Assembly (NCBI GenBank): GCA_023630585.1
Contig: CM042558.1
Span: forward strand, 4,094,300-4,158,299
Length of the DNA: 64,000 nucleotides
Direction of reading: 5' to 3'
Origin: Cranoglanis bouderius
Lineage: Eukaryota > Chordata > Actinopteri > Siluriformes > Cranoglanididae
How positions within the stretch are numbered: position 1 is the stretch's first letter; each line of letters starts with the position of its first letter. Below, in pieces: positions 10,354-21,200 of this stretch. Under the pieces are notes generated by a model. It was not told the origin of the DNA. It did no database searches and saw nothing but the letters and a program-made list of their open reading frames with translations. The translations under genes were made by a program, and so were the position numbers.

Positions 10354-13300
10354 AAAAACATAGTACTGCAATATTTTGTATACATGAAGAAGTCACCATT
10401 AACATTTACAAACTGGTAACAGTCAGTTGGATAAGACCTTAGCCAGGGAAGAGCAAATTTTCTAGTGTGTCTAGAAAAATATTGACCCACAGTATCAAGA
10501 ACTACACTGTGATCCAGTAATACAAGCAAAGAGATACAAACCAGATCAGAGATCAGCAATAGGTCATTTCCTACATCAGTGTTATTCCTTTTTCTTCTTC
10601 TCTGGATTAGACCTTAACCTTAATTACTCCAAATGAAGTTAATGTTGAGTATCAGTCACCATACTTGTTTGAACCTGCTCTGATTCTGGACAGGAGGTCA
10701 AAGCTTAAGTTGAGACAAGTTGTGCTGTAAAGTTATTCTCTAAAACAAGAAAATGGCAGCTATGGATGTAACCGTGAACTCTATGAACACCGGATAACTG
10801 CCAGAGGAGGTATTTAGAACCTGGATGTTCTCTTGCACATGCACACCACCCTGAGACCTTCAACAAAGACACAATGTGACAGTGATGCAGTATTTGCTAT
10901 AAATACTTCTTCTCTGGTAACCTACTCGCCTGGCAGACAGCAGTTCTAAATGACAGGGAACACTGGCGGTTATCAGATGTTCATAGAACCACAGTTAAAC
11001 CCGTTATTACTGTTCTATTCCACCTCTCCTAACCACCAAGGGAAATGTTTAACACCCAGATAACCCCTGCCACAAGGTCATGAGGAACGGACTCCCCTGT
11101 GGCTGACTGGGAAGGGGTTCAGAGAACCTGTCCCGCAGCAGTACACCTCTCAGTAATGTCCACGGTAGGGGGTGGTTAACCTCTGTCACCCAATGGGCCA
11201 ATCTCTGCTTAGACATGGGAGCACCCCATGTCTTCGCACTGTGACAGATGAATAACTGCTCCAATGAATGAATGGCTGACATGCAGTTCAAATAGTACTG
11301 TAAGCCTCATACTGGACACAGAAGGGAATGTTCTGCAGATTGGCCTTCATCGAATTTTGCGAGGTCAATTGCCTAGTAAGGATGGCGATTATGGCTGGTT
11401 TGGAGCTTGCCAGCTGCATTAGGCAATGGATGGACAGGCACACAGCCAATACGTAGAAAAAAACTGTGCAAACTCACTGTGGTGAGAGCAAAAACTGAAG
11501 AAAACAAAAGAAAAAAATGTGTATCCAGTTTGACAAAAGTCCCAAGCTGCTCTACAAGTGGTCCACTGGGCTCTGGTGAGTAGGGAAAAGTGATTTGGGC
11601 CGCTGTGTTCTATTCCAGCTCCTACTAAGGATGCTGGGAGTGTTGACCTTATAGCAAATATTGCATCAATGTCATGTGCCCCTGGTGGATATGAGGGGTG
11701 AAATACAACTACTTGAAGTTGCAAATTATGAAACTGAGCTGACAGCTTCTACACAGTGTAGTCTGTGTCCTCATAGTCTCAGTTAATATCACTGTCCCTA
11801 CCCTGTAGTCATTATTCAGCTCCACTTGTATCACAATAATGTTGAATTCTCGATTCTTATTGTTCAAAAGGTGTTGATTAATTTCATGTAACAGCCGCTC
11901 TGGCAGTAATACCAAGCTGCAAGGCAAACCGCAGGTTAATATTAATATGCGCATTCTATGTTATGATTTCTATAGTAACCACAGGCACTTGTATAGTGCT
12001 CCATATAACCTAGGAGTAACTGGTTTAAAAATGTGTCGTTATTTAACAAAGAAAAATGTATCATTTATATTGAGAAGCTTTCTGGAAGGATACATTTATT
12101 TTTATAATATTTATGGAAGGAGTCTTCAGTGTCAGCACTTTTTGTAACCGTTATTTACAAACTTTTCTCCGACTAGAGGACAAAGGACTTTGTGGTTTTC
12201 CAGTAACATGACAAGCTGCATTTTCTTGTCACATGGTGCCCGTTCTCTATATTCATGGCATGTCAACAGTTGATACGAAGGATGGGTAGTGGTCCTGTCC
12301 CCTCCCCTGAGGCCACGCCTCATTGGCTTTATGTATTCTGTTTCTTCAGCTGAGATTGGATGAGACCCAGGAGGCAGAGTATCAGGCACTGAAGATGCAG
12401 CTGCAGCAGGAACTTGAGCTCCTGAATGCATATCAGAGTAAGATCAAGATCCACACTGATTCGCAGCATGAGAGAGAGGTCAAGGACCTGGAGCAGAGAG
12501 TGTCCATCCGTAGAGCTCTGCTGGAGCAAAGGGTAAGGGTTCCTTAGCATAAAGTTTAATGGATAACAGTGATAATGGATAACTTCAATGTGAAGTTTAA
12601 CAGTACTGACCAGTTACAGGCACACTAAATTTCATTAATCAGTGTTGACATTTTTGAATTAAGTAATCTTAAGTATTAATGTAGTCTTATTTAATTTAGT
12701 GGATATACTAATAGGAGAAAGTGAACCAAAGTAACAGCAATGCTTTTATCCTATTTACATATACACTTACTGTACAGTTTATTAGGAACACATGCTCATT
12801 CATGCAGTTATCTAATCAGCCAATCATGTGGCAGCAATGCAAAAACAATCATGCAGATACAGGTCAAGAGCTTCACATCAAACATCAGAACGAACAAAAG
12901 CTTGATCTCTGTGACTTTGATAATGGCATGGATATCGGTAGCAGATGGGCTGGTTTGAGTATTTCATAAACTGCTGATCTACTGGGATTTTAACACACAA
13001 CAGTCTCTACAGTTTACCCAGAATGGTGCGGAAAACAAAACACATCCTGTGTGCGGAGGGTCTGAAGGCTGAAATACCTTGTTGATGAGAGAGATCAGAG
13101 AAGAATGACCAGACTATAGTAACTCAATAAGCACTCTTTACAACCGTGGTGAACAGGAAAGCATCTCAGAATGCACAACACATCAAACCTTGTCTACAAC
13201 AGCAGAAGACCACATCAAGTTCTTCTAATCTTCAACTGTCCAGTTTGGGTGAGTCTGTGCCCATGATGGCCTCAGATTCTTGTTCTTGGCTGACAGGAGT

Positions 13301-14800
13301 GGAACCTGATGTGGTCTTCTGTTATTGCAGCTCATCCACCTCAAGGTTTGATGTGTTGTGTGTTCTGAGATGCTTTTCTGCTCACCACAATTGTAAAGAG
13401 TGCTTATTTGAGTTACTATAGACTTCCTGTCAGCCCAAATCGGTCTAGTCATTCTCCTCTGAACACTCTCTCATCAACAAGGTGTTTCGGCCTGCAGACC
13501 CTCCACTTACAGGATGTGTTTTGTTTTCCGCACCATTCTGGGTAAACTGTAGAGACTGTTGTGTGTGAAAATCCCAGGAGATCAGCAGTTTCTGAAATAC
13601 TCAAATCAGCACATCTGGTACTAGTATCCATGCCACGATCAAAGTCACAGAGATCAAACTTTTTATTCATTCTGATGTGAACATTAACTGAAGCTCTTGA
13701 CCTGTAGCTGCATGATTTTTTTTAAATTGCACTGCTGCCACATGATTCGCTGATTAGATAACTGCATGAATGTACAGGTGTTCCTAATAAAGTGGACGGT
13801 GTATATGTGAATGCTGAGGTCTTGTCGTTAACAGACTTAGAGAGTGTGTGCTCCTCACAAACACTGATTGATGGCAAGGAAAGTTACCTGTCCTTTAACC
13901 TGATTTGGGCAAAATGCAAATTTAAAAAGACACTGTGAGCGTTATATGGAGAGATTATGCACGATATATTTTTGGAATTAAGCTCTTGTATCCTGTGCCT
14001 CTGTGCAGATAGAGGAGGAGATGCTGTCCTTGCAGAATGAGCGCTCTGAGAGGATCCGTTCACTGCTAGAGCGTCAAGCGGGTGAGATCGAGGCCTTCGA
14101 TTCAGAGAGCCTGCGTCTCGGCTTCAGCAGCCTGGCATTGACGGGCATTCCCTCTGAGGCATATCCGAAGCAGGGTTATCAGTCTGGGCACTGGAGCCAT
14201 GGAGGTGCACCATCCCACCCGCACGCTCACCCACGCCGAGGTCCCAGCCGCTCTGAATCTTCCTCCTCCTCCTCCCATGCCCTGGGCCCCCTGCACCACT
14301 CCTCCCGCTCCTCGTCTTCATCCTCCTCTTCCTCTCACCATCATCATCGCCACCACCTGGCTCAACACTACCACCATCAAAGTACACCACAGCTGTACCG
14401 CGAGCGAGAGAGGGATAGGGATCGGGAAAAAGAAAGGGAGTGGGGAGGAGGTGGGGGGAGAGCTGAGCTCATCCACCCCCATGGCTTCCCACATCATCTT
14501 CCCTCTCGTTCCTCCTCTCAGTCACTGGCTCTTCTCCCTCCTCCTCCTCCTCCAGCGCCAGCCTCCATCTCACTTTCATCCTCCTCCTCATCTTCCTCCT
14601 CCTCTTCTCAGGGGGTATACGGAGGAGGTGGAGGAGGGCTAGTGGTGCGAGGCCCAAGCCTGATGGCTCTGAGGAACAGCCCTCAGCCACTACGTAGAAC
14701 GGCATCTGGGGGCGGAGGACCGAGTGCCGATGGGGTGTTGAGCCGCAGCACCTCTGTCACCTCCCACATCTCCAATGGCTCCCATCTCTCCTACTCTTAG
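9888..14800 (+). CDS. taok2: TAOK2 beta-isoform-specific exons
   Basis: Three exons follow the alpha end: 9888-10100 (71 codons), 12350-12532 (61 codons) and 14009-14800 (263 codons plus TAG). All are phase 0 and join in frame to the donor at 5764, giving ...QQPKSLR|SKELQIKRQFQDTCK... The first two extend the coiled coil (RQYKALRNHLLE; QQELELLNAYQSKIKI). The last starts IEEEMLSLQNERSERIRS, then becomes low-complexity: Ser tracts, an HHHHRHH cluster, an RERERDRDREKE run and poly-Pro/Ser/Gly. It ends in a conserved tail, ALRNSPQPLRRTASGG ... SRSTSVTSHISNGSH. Mammalian TAO2-beta has this same exon content and tail. It lacks the membrane segments of alpha and should be cytosolic and cytoskeletal. 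Confidence 0.92.
10285..10351. repeat. (TA)n microsatellite
   Basis: About 66 bp of uninterrupted TA dinucleotides, just downstream of the first TAOK2 beta-only exon. Confidence 0.95.
10769..10997. mobile_element. 229-bp inverted-repeat element (MITE-like)
   Basis: The arms at 10769-10804 and 10963-10997 are imperfect reverse complements: TAACCGTGAACTCTATGAAC against CTATGAACCACAGTTA read inverted. Between them lie about 160 bp of non-coding sequence. This arrangement fits a miniature inverted-repeat transposable element in a TAOK2 beta intron. No TA target duplication could be fixed. Confidence 0.55.
11030..11720. repeat. Unidentified dispersed-repeat-like block
   Basis: This is GC-richer than its surroundings and has no intact reading frame of note. 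Its style (repeated 'gaatgaatggctgacatgc'-like text) is one I associate with repeats in other fish. It adjoins the inverted-repeat element at 10769-10997 and may belong with it as a larger decayed transposon. No terminal repeats were found. Confidence 0.3.
11800..12245. repeat. Divergent copy of the GATTGGTCAGAA repeat family
   Basis: The sequence near 11838-11895 (gaattctcgattcttattgttcaaaaggtg...) resembles the left ends at 23168 and 24833. The sequence at 12175-12235 (aaaggactttgtggttttcc, then taacatgacaagctg) resembles 62115-62150. So this is a decayed member of the same family. Confidence 0.4.
12764..13801. mobile_element. Palindromic (fold-back) Tc1-like element
   Basis: The element is flanked by TA on both sides (12762-12763 and 13802-13803). 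The left arm, 12764 to about 13222, reads the 5' half of a Tc1-like transposase on the plus strand. The right arm, from 13801 back to about 13225, reads the same 5' half on the minus strand. Both arms encode a peptide with DLCDFD.GMD, then TADLLGF.HTTVSTVYPEW, then EWCGKQNTSC. The arms share private changes from the family pattern (for example GTGCGGAAAACAAAACACAT), so one arm was probably copied from the other. The catalytic DDE half is absent and both frames are interrupted, so it is dead as a gene. Loop length is about 90 bp. Confidence 0.8.
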
Positions 14801-16600
14801 AGCAGAATGTAAATCCTCAGAAGATTTGTTTGGGTATTGTTGCTTTTTTTTCCATCTGATACATTTTAAATAGGGGAGTTAAAAAGGGAGACAAATAGAA
14901 AGAGCACACCTTATTGCTGTTTTTTTTTTTTTTATTTAGCTGCTGGTCTTCGTAGGTGTTTCATTTTTTAATGTTGAAAACATGACAGGCTTGGATAATC
15001 ACCACTGCCTTTAAGAAGTTATAAAGGAATGAAGTGGTACATAAATTTCTATTAAGTGATGGAGAATACTTGCGAGCGTACTCAAGATACGAATGCAGAA
15101 TGTTTCTAAGGTTACAATTATGTCTTTCAACGCTTACACAACTGTGTGCGCGTGTATTTAAAAAAAAAAAAAAAAAAAAAAAGGTTGTCAATCAGACTTT
15201 ACAATAACATTTGTGTCCGTGGGCGTTGCTCCAGTGCATGAGATTAATGTACAAAAAAAAAATACATTTGTATTTGTAACCTACATTTGAATACGTACTT
15301 GTCCATCGTAGACATTTAGTCAGGTTCCCAGCAATTGGATCTTTTATTGTATATAATATCCGAAGTGTAAAAGCATTGTGTCCACAGTTTTCTATAGTAA
15401 TGATAATCATCATAACTTTGATATAATATGTGAATGGAATATTCTGGACATTTAGCTACAACGGGGAGTTCCATCTTTATCATGTGCACTTGTTTTTTTT
15501 TTTTCTTCCAAAAACAAAAGTCCATTTTGACCAGTTACCTTGTAAAAGAAATTATTTTAACTTTAAAAAATGTTACTATGTCAGATTTGGTGTGTTATAG
15601 TTATTAATGGTTACAAACATTTGATTATTAATAATTTGTACGAATGCGTGTTGGCCGAGTTGTACACAATTCAGTAATATTGACACTTTTTTTTTAACCA
15701 ATCGTGAACATCATGTTGAGTAAGAATCTTTTTTCTGAAAACAGTAAGAATGCAACGTCAAACTCTAGTTACACTGGATCGCAATCAGTAATATTAAGGA
15801 AATCTCACATGAAGAAAGACCTCTTCTGAGATTAAATAATAGTTAATTAAATGTTGGATGTTTTTTTAATGTAAAGGACTGGGGGATTCAGGGGGGAATA
15901 TTGAGGCTATATTATATATATTTTTTCTTTTTGGCAAAATTAAAACTGCCCTTACAGAAAGCATGAAATTCTTGTCCAAAGAATAAACAGATGTATATAA
16001 AAACGATGGGAGTGTACAAACACACAACAATAGTGCATTCCTCAATCAAAGGGTAATCTCCAAGACAGTGTTTGCTCCTCAGAGATCACAAAAAAGTGAG
16101 AAACACCAGCTCCGATGACTCTGTGTAATCTACATCCTTCGTGCTTGGTTTAAAACAGTGCATGCAGAACAACTCGTGTTTGTTGAATATCTAGTTGATG
16201 GGAGGGCCAATGATGTGCCATAGAAATGTATTTTATGCCCCGAGTGACTGGTTTCAGAGCAGTTTTTCACGATCTGCTCTAAAAAATAGTATAAGCAAGG
16301 GCTAATGCCGACTGAGCTGACCCCAGACGGGGCCGGCACATGTCTGAGTTCATGTACGATGGTAAAGGAGGCTCTCGTGTTTAGGATATGTGTTTTCATC
16401 TCAAGTATGTGTAGGCTGACTGTAAAAGTGGATAGAGCACGTTTTGCTGAGAGGACATTTTTAGTAAAGACTTGAAACTTATTAAATATTTACATTAAGC
16501 TGTTTCTAGCTTGAAAGAAGGGGGTCATTGGGAAATGTGTTGAACAAAATGAAAAGTAATTTAAAAGGTAATAAATTAATATTAAACATGCGAATGTCTC
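14801..16600 (+). other. TAOK2 beta 3' UTR
   Basis: AT-rich non-coding sequence after the beta stop. A poly(A) signal AATAAA is at 15982-15987 and a second possible one is near 16570 (GTAATAAATT). Long A or T runs (15161-15182, 15487-15502) are present. No other gene was recognised. Confidence 0.55.
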
Positions 16601-16680
16601 CCTGTCATTATTTTGAGTTTTCAACAACATAGACTAATTTGTAATCTTTTTGGTCATGATTTCCCTGCTGAAAAAGAAAC

Positions 16681-16905
16681 CAATAGAAACCCTCATAGAA
16701 TATGTAATGATTTTAATGGGAAATGTATTGGTTTTAATAGAAACTGTAATGGTTCCTGCTGGTAATTTGTTGCCTTCTCTCGGTGGCATGTTATGTCTGG
16801 TGGATACCATTAAGGACCAGTAATAGTCATGGTTTTAATGATTAGCTGATGGTTTGTACTGGTATTTGTAGTGGAAATATCTGTTATGGTTTCTTTTGTT
16901 TTGTT
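16681..16905. mobile_element. 225-bp CAATAGAAA-ended repeat, copy 1
   Basis: It starts CAATAGAAACCCTC and ends near GGTTTCTTTTG. Inside are repeated AATGGTTTTAATG motifs and GATTAGCTGATG. The same sequence is present inverted at about 36318-36548. The ends of that copy, CAATAGAAA and TTTCTATTG, are reverse complements, so this is a short terminal-inverted-repeat element. Confidence 0.6.
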
Positions 16906-17189
16906 TTATTTTCAGCAGGTTTATGGTATTGGGTTATTGTTTTAACACTGTAGTGGGACATGGGGTTGTATCTTTATAACCACCACCAGCTTTTAAACAT
17001 TTTTTGCAAAGTTTTTTTTTTTTTTTTCCTTCCCTTTTTCATGTTTTCCTACATGCAATGCTTTTCCCTAGATAGTCACATCGATAACGTCCAGAGTGAA
17101 AAAGCTCCTCAGCGTCATTGGGACGTGCCCTTTAAGACACGCACGGCTTGCCCGTTATTTATGTGCTTATTCTTTCTCTTTGGTGAATC

Positions 17190-18283
17190 TGCTCCTGTGA
17201 CGTAAGCGCAGTTAAACGCGATGCCGTGTTATTTTTGTCGGCAGAGATCCTGATCCTGCGCTCTTTCGATGCAAGTTGGCTGCGTCCGAAACCGCACGCT
17301 AGCGTGCTAGATATTTTTGTGAAAATAATATGCCTTTATAGTATTTGGGATACTATTTAGCACGGTTTTGTGCGGTTCGGGGTGTAACAGCTTCTGTCTC
17401 TCTCTCGCTCTCTTTTCACTTGGACGGAAATAGGGGGGGGGTTCAACTCCGACTGCCACATCCCTTTAAGAGCAACCGGGGACATAGCGGTGAGAGAGAA
17501 AAGGAGAGGAGGGGGAGAAGAAAGAGGAATTTAAAAAAGAAAAGGAAGAAAGGAGACAGGGGAGGAGGGGGAGGAGAGAGAGCGAGCACCGTGATTAAAA
17601 AAAAAAAGAAGGAAAAAAAAAAAAGAAAGATGTCATCGTGCGAAGGGAAGCGCCGAGGTGGAGCGGTAGGCCGCGGCCGGGCTCCGGCACCACTTGCCCG
17701 GGTCACGGCGTGAACGCAACACCGAGGCTTCGACCAAAACACCCGATTGGCCTGTTCGGGGCGGGCGGGGGTAACAGCCAGGGGAGGGGGACAAAAATAA
17801 CAACACAGATTTATGAATCGGTTCGGGGTTTTGTTTGTTTGTTTGTTTGTTTTTTAAAACCTTTTTCAAAACGCGTGAATACCATAATGTGTGACGGTTA
17901 AAACAAGGTCTGAAAAACAAATCAAATCAGAATATTTTGATGCATGTTGTATGTAAGGTTGTATAACTAACAATTACTGCTTTCGTTCGTCGAGTTGAGC
18001 CGACGGTTGAGCTAACAGTGCGGTTAGTTTACATATAAATGTAGTAGTGATCATTATCCGGTTTGAACTAGCGAGCGTTTTTGTCCAGATACACTGATTT
18101 TAATCCATCACTGCGATAGTTAAGTGTATCAGACAACACGTGATATTATTATTCTTATTATTATTATTATCATTATTATCGCAATGCAGCTGGTAGGCTT
18201 CTTATGTTAAATGAAACCAGCAAGTCGCGGCTAAACCCGAAAGTTTTAGTCTGTGGTTCTTTATCTCTTACCTGCGGAACAAC
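17190..18283 (+). promoter_or_regulatory. Probable MAZ promoter / 5' UTR region
   Basis: This GC-rich interval precedes the MAZ start codon at 18284. It holds a CRE-like TGACGTAA (17198-17205), a polypurine tract (17491-17582, mostly G/A, with further A/G runs to about 17635), and clustered G runs (17758-17790) including GGGGAGGGGG at 17781-17790. MAZ-family fingers are known to bind G-rich sites of the type GGGAGGG, so self-binding is possible. No TATA box was placed. Reading frames across the purine tract are low-complexity and not believed to be genes. Confidence 0.5.
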
Positions 18284-21200
18284 ATGGATGCTGCATGGAG
18301 CAGTTTCCTCTTCCAGGTGAGCTGTCTGTTTTGTGTGTTAGTGGACCTCTCTTTAACTTTTTTTTTTTTTTTTTAACACTTCATAATCAGTGCTTTCGTT
18401 CTTTCTTTCTTTTTATATGTATATATTTTTTTGTTTTATTTTTATAAAAGTTACACCACACTTCTTACAGTCCTTAACAGCAACTAAATTAAGTGCATGC
18501 TGAAAAAAAAAAAAAAAACAGTAGTGTGGCATGCAAACCCTTGAGTGTTTTGGAATTGTCTTCTTAGACCACGCCCACCCAAACCCATCTAGAGGGCTCT
18601 CTCCAATCAGAGCTCATGCAGGTCCATGCGAGCTCGCCTCAGAGCCCACCCACTGAGCCCGTAGCCACGCCCCCGTCGACTGTGGACACCACCGCCCTCA
18701 GTGAGGACCCTGTACCTGGTAAGAAGAGGGGAAGGGAGGGTTTAGAGAGACATCCGTCCAGTTCATGTGGAAGGGGAGAGAACATGCTTCTGTTGTTATG
18801 TGAAATTTTTGCTGGTGTTTTACAACCAAGGTGTTGTACATCTGTTCATGGATATTAACCAATTGCAAACACAACACAGGTTTATCAAAAAAAAAATATC
18901 TTTGTTAAATACAAAAATATAGGTGTGCAACAATTATTGGCACCCTTTTAGTCAATACCTTGTGCTGTCTCCCTTTGCCAAGACAACAGCTCTGAGTCTT
19001 CTCCTATAATGCCTGAAGAGGTTGGAGAATACATGGCAAGGGATCTGAGACCATTCCTCCATACAAAATCTCTCCAGTTCTTTCAAATTTCGAGGTCCAC
19101 GCTGGTGGACTCTTCAGTTCACCCCACAGGTTTTCTACGGGTTTCAAGTCAGGGGACTGGGATGGCCATGACAGGATTTTGTGGTCAGTAAACCATTTTT
19201 TGTGTTGATTTTGATGTATATTTTGGATCATTGTCCTGCGGGAAGATCCAACCATGGCCCATTTTAAGCTTTCTGGCAGAGGCAGTCAGGTTTTCATTTA
19301 ATATCTGTTGATATTTGATAGAGTCCATGATGCCATGTCTCTTAACAAAATGTCCAGGTCCTCTGGCAGAAAAAACAGCCCCAAAACATTAAAGAGCCAC
19401 CACCATATTTAACCGTGGGCATGAGGTACTTTTCCATATGGCTACCTCTCTGTGCGCCAAAACCACCTCTGGTGTTTATTGCCAAAAAGCTGTATTTTGG
19501 TTTCATCTGACCATAGAACCCGATCCCATTTGAAGTTCCAGTAGTGTCTGTCGAACTGAAGACGCTTGAGTTTGTTTTTGGATGAGAGTAGAGACTTTTT
19601 TTTTTTTTAAACCCTTCCAAACAACCTGTGGTGATGTAGGTGACTTCGGATTGTAGTTTTGGAGACTTTCTGACCCCAAGACACAACTGACTTCTGCAAT
19701 TCTCCAGCTGTGATCCTTGGAGACTTTTTGGCCACTCGAACCATCCTCTTCACAGTGCGTTGAGACAATATAGAGACACGTCAAATTCCAGGTTGATTCA
19801 TAACATTTCCAGTTGACTGGAACTTCTTAATTATTGCCCTGATGGTGGAAATGGGCATTTTCAATGCTTGTGCTATTTTCTTATAACCACTTCCCATTTT
19901 GTGAAGCTCAACAACATTTTGCCGCACATCACGGCTACAGTGCCTATAGAAAATCATCATGCCCTGTTAAAATCCTTACCTTTTTTCACATTACACCCTG
20001 GAAATTAAAATAAATTAAATCTAACTTTTGCCAGCTGTATTTACACATTATAACTCTCGACATCTAAGTGGAAATAACAGTTAAAACAATTCTGAACAAT
20101 TATTAAAATTTAATTAGTGAAATACCTGGTTTGGTTAAGTGATCAGCCCCTTAGAGAAACCATTATAAACTTGCTCGGGTACAACCAGTCACTTCCCAGA
20201 TCACAGACCATGCTAATTGCCCCCCACCTGACATTAACTGCAGTGGTTTTGATTACTTCATAAGAAAACCGGCTGTTCCATGATGATTCCATTACTAGAA
20301 TTCCATTAGAATACACCATGGTTGGAAAGGTGCTTTCAAAAGGGCTCTGGGACAAAGTTGTGGAAAGGCACAAATTAGGAGAAGGATACAAAAAGATTTC
20401 AAAGGCTTTAACTATCCCTCTGAGTACCGTTCAGAGCATTATTAAGAAGTGGAAAGTGTATGGCACCACCAACACCTTGCCTAGATTGGGCCGTCCCTCC
20501 AAACTGGAGGATGTTGATCAGGGAAGCTACCAAGAGGCCAGTGGCAACTTTGAAGGACTTACAAGTCCTTATGGCAGAGATTGGTCGGTCTGTGCATGTG
20601 ACAACAATCTCACAAGCTTTACACAAAGCTGGCCTGTATGGCAGGGTGGCAAGAAAGAAGCCTCTTCTGGAAAAGCTTTGCAAAAAACCACTTGGAAGAG
20701 TCTAATGCCATGTGGCAAAAGGTTTTACGGTCAGATGAGACCAAGACTGAACTTTTTGAACTGAACTGCATGCGTTATGTTTGGCAAAAACCAAACACAG
20801 CACACCACCCAAAACACACCATACCTACTGTGGAGCATGGTGGTGGAACCATTATGTTGTGGGGGTGTTTCTCTTCAGTGGGGACTGGGCAATTGGTCAG
20901 GATTGAAGGGAAAATGGATGCTGCCAAGTGTACCCAAATTCTTGAGGAAAACCTGCGGCCCTCTTCTAGACAGCTGAAGATGGGCAGGTGGTTCATCTTC
21001 CAGCGCGACATCGACCCTAAACACACCGCCAAAAAAACTACACAGTGGCTTAAAGATAGGAAGGTGAATGTCTTTGAGTTGCCAAGTCAGAGCCCTGACC
21101 TAAATCCAATTGAAAATCTGTGGATGGACTTGAAGACAGCAGTCAATTGCTGCTCACCACAAAATGTGACTGAACTCGAACAATTCTGCAAGGAAGAATG

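Noticed and set aside
14199..14705. Alternative-frame Pro/His-rich and antisense frames over the last TAOK2 exon
   Set aside because: They arise from tct/cct repeats; only the frame ending at 14800 has the conserved SPQPLRR...STSV.SHI tail.
17345..17920. Lys/Arg/Gly-rich frames upstream of MAZ
   Set aside because: Low-complexity translation of the polypurine promoter tract; they do not join MAZ in frame through usable splice sites.
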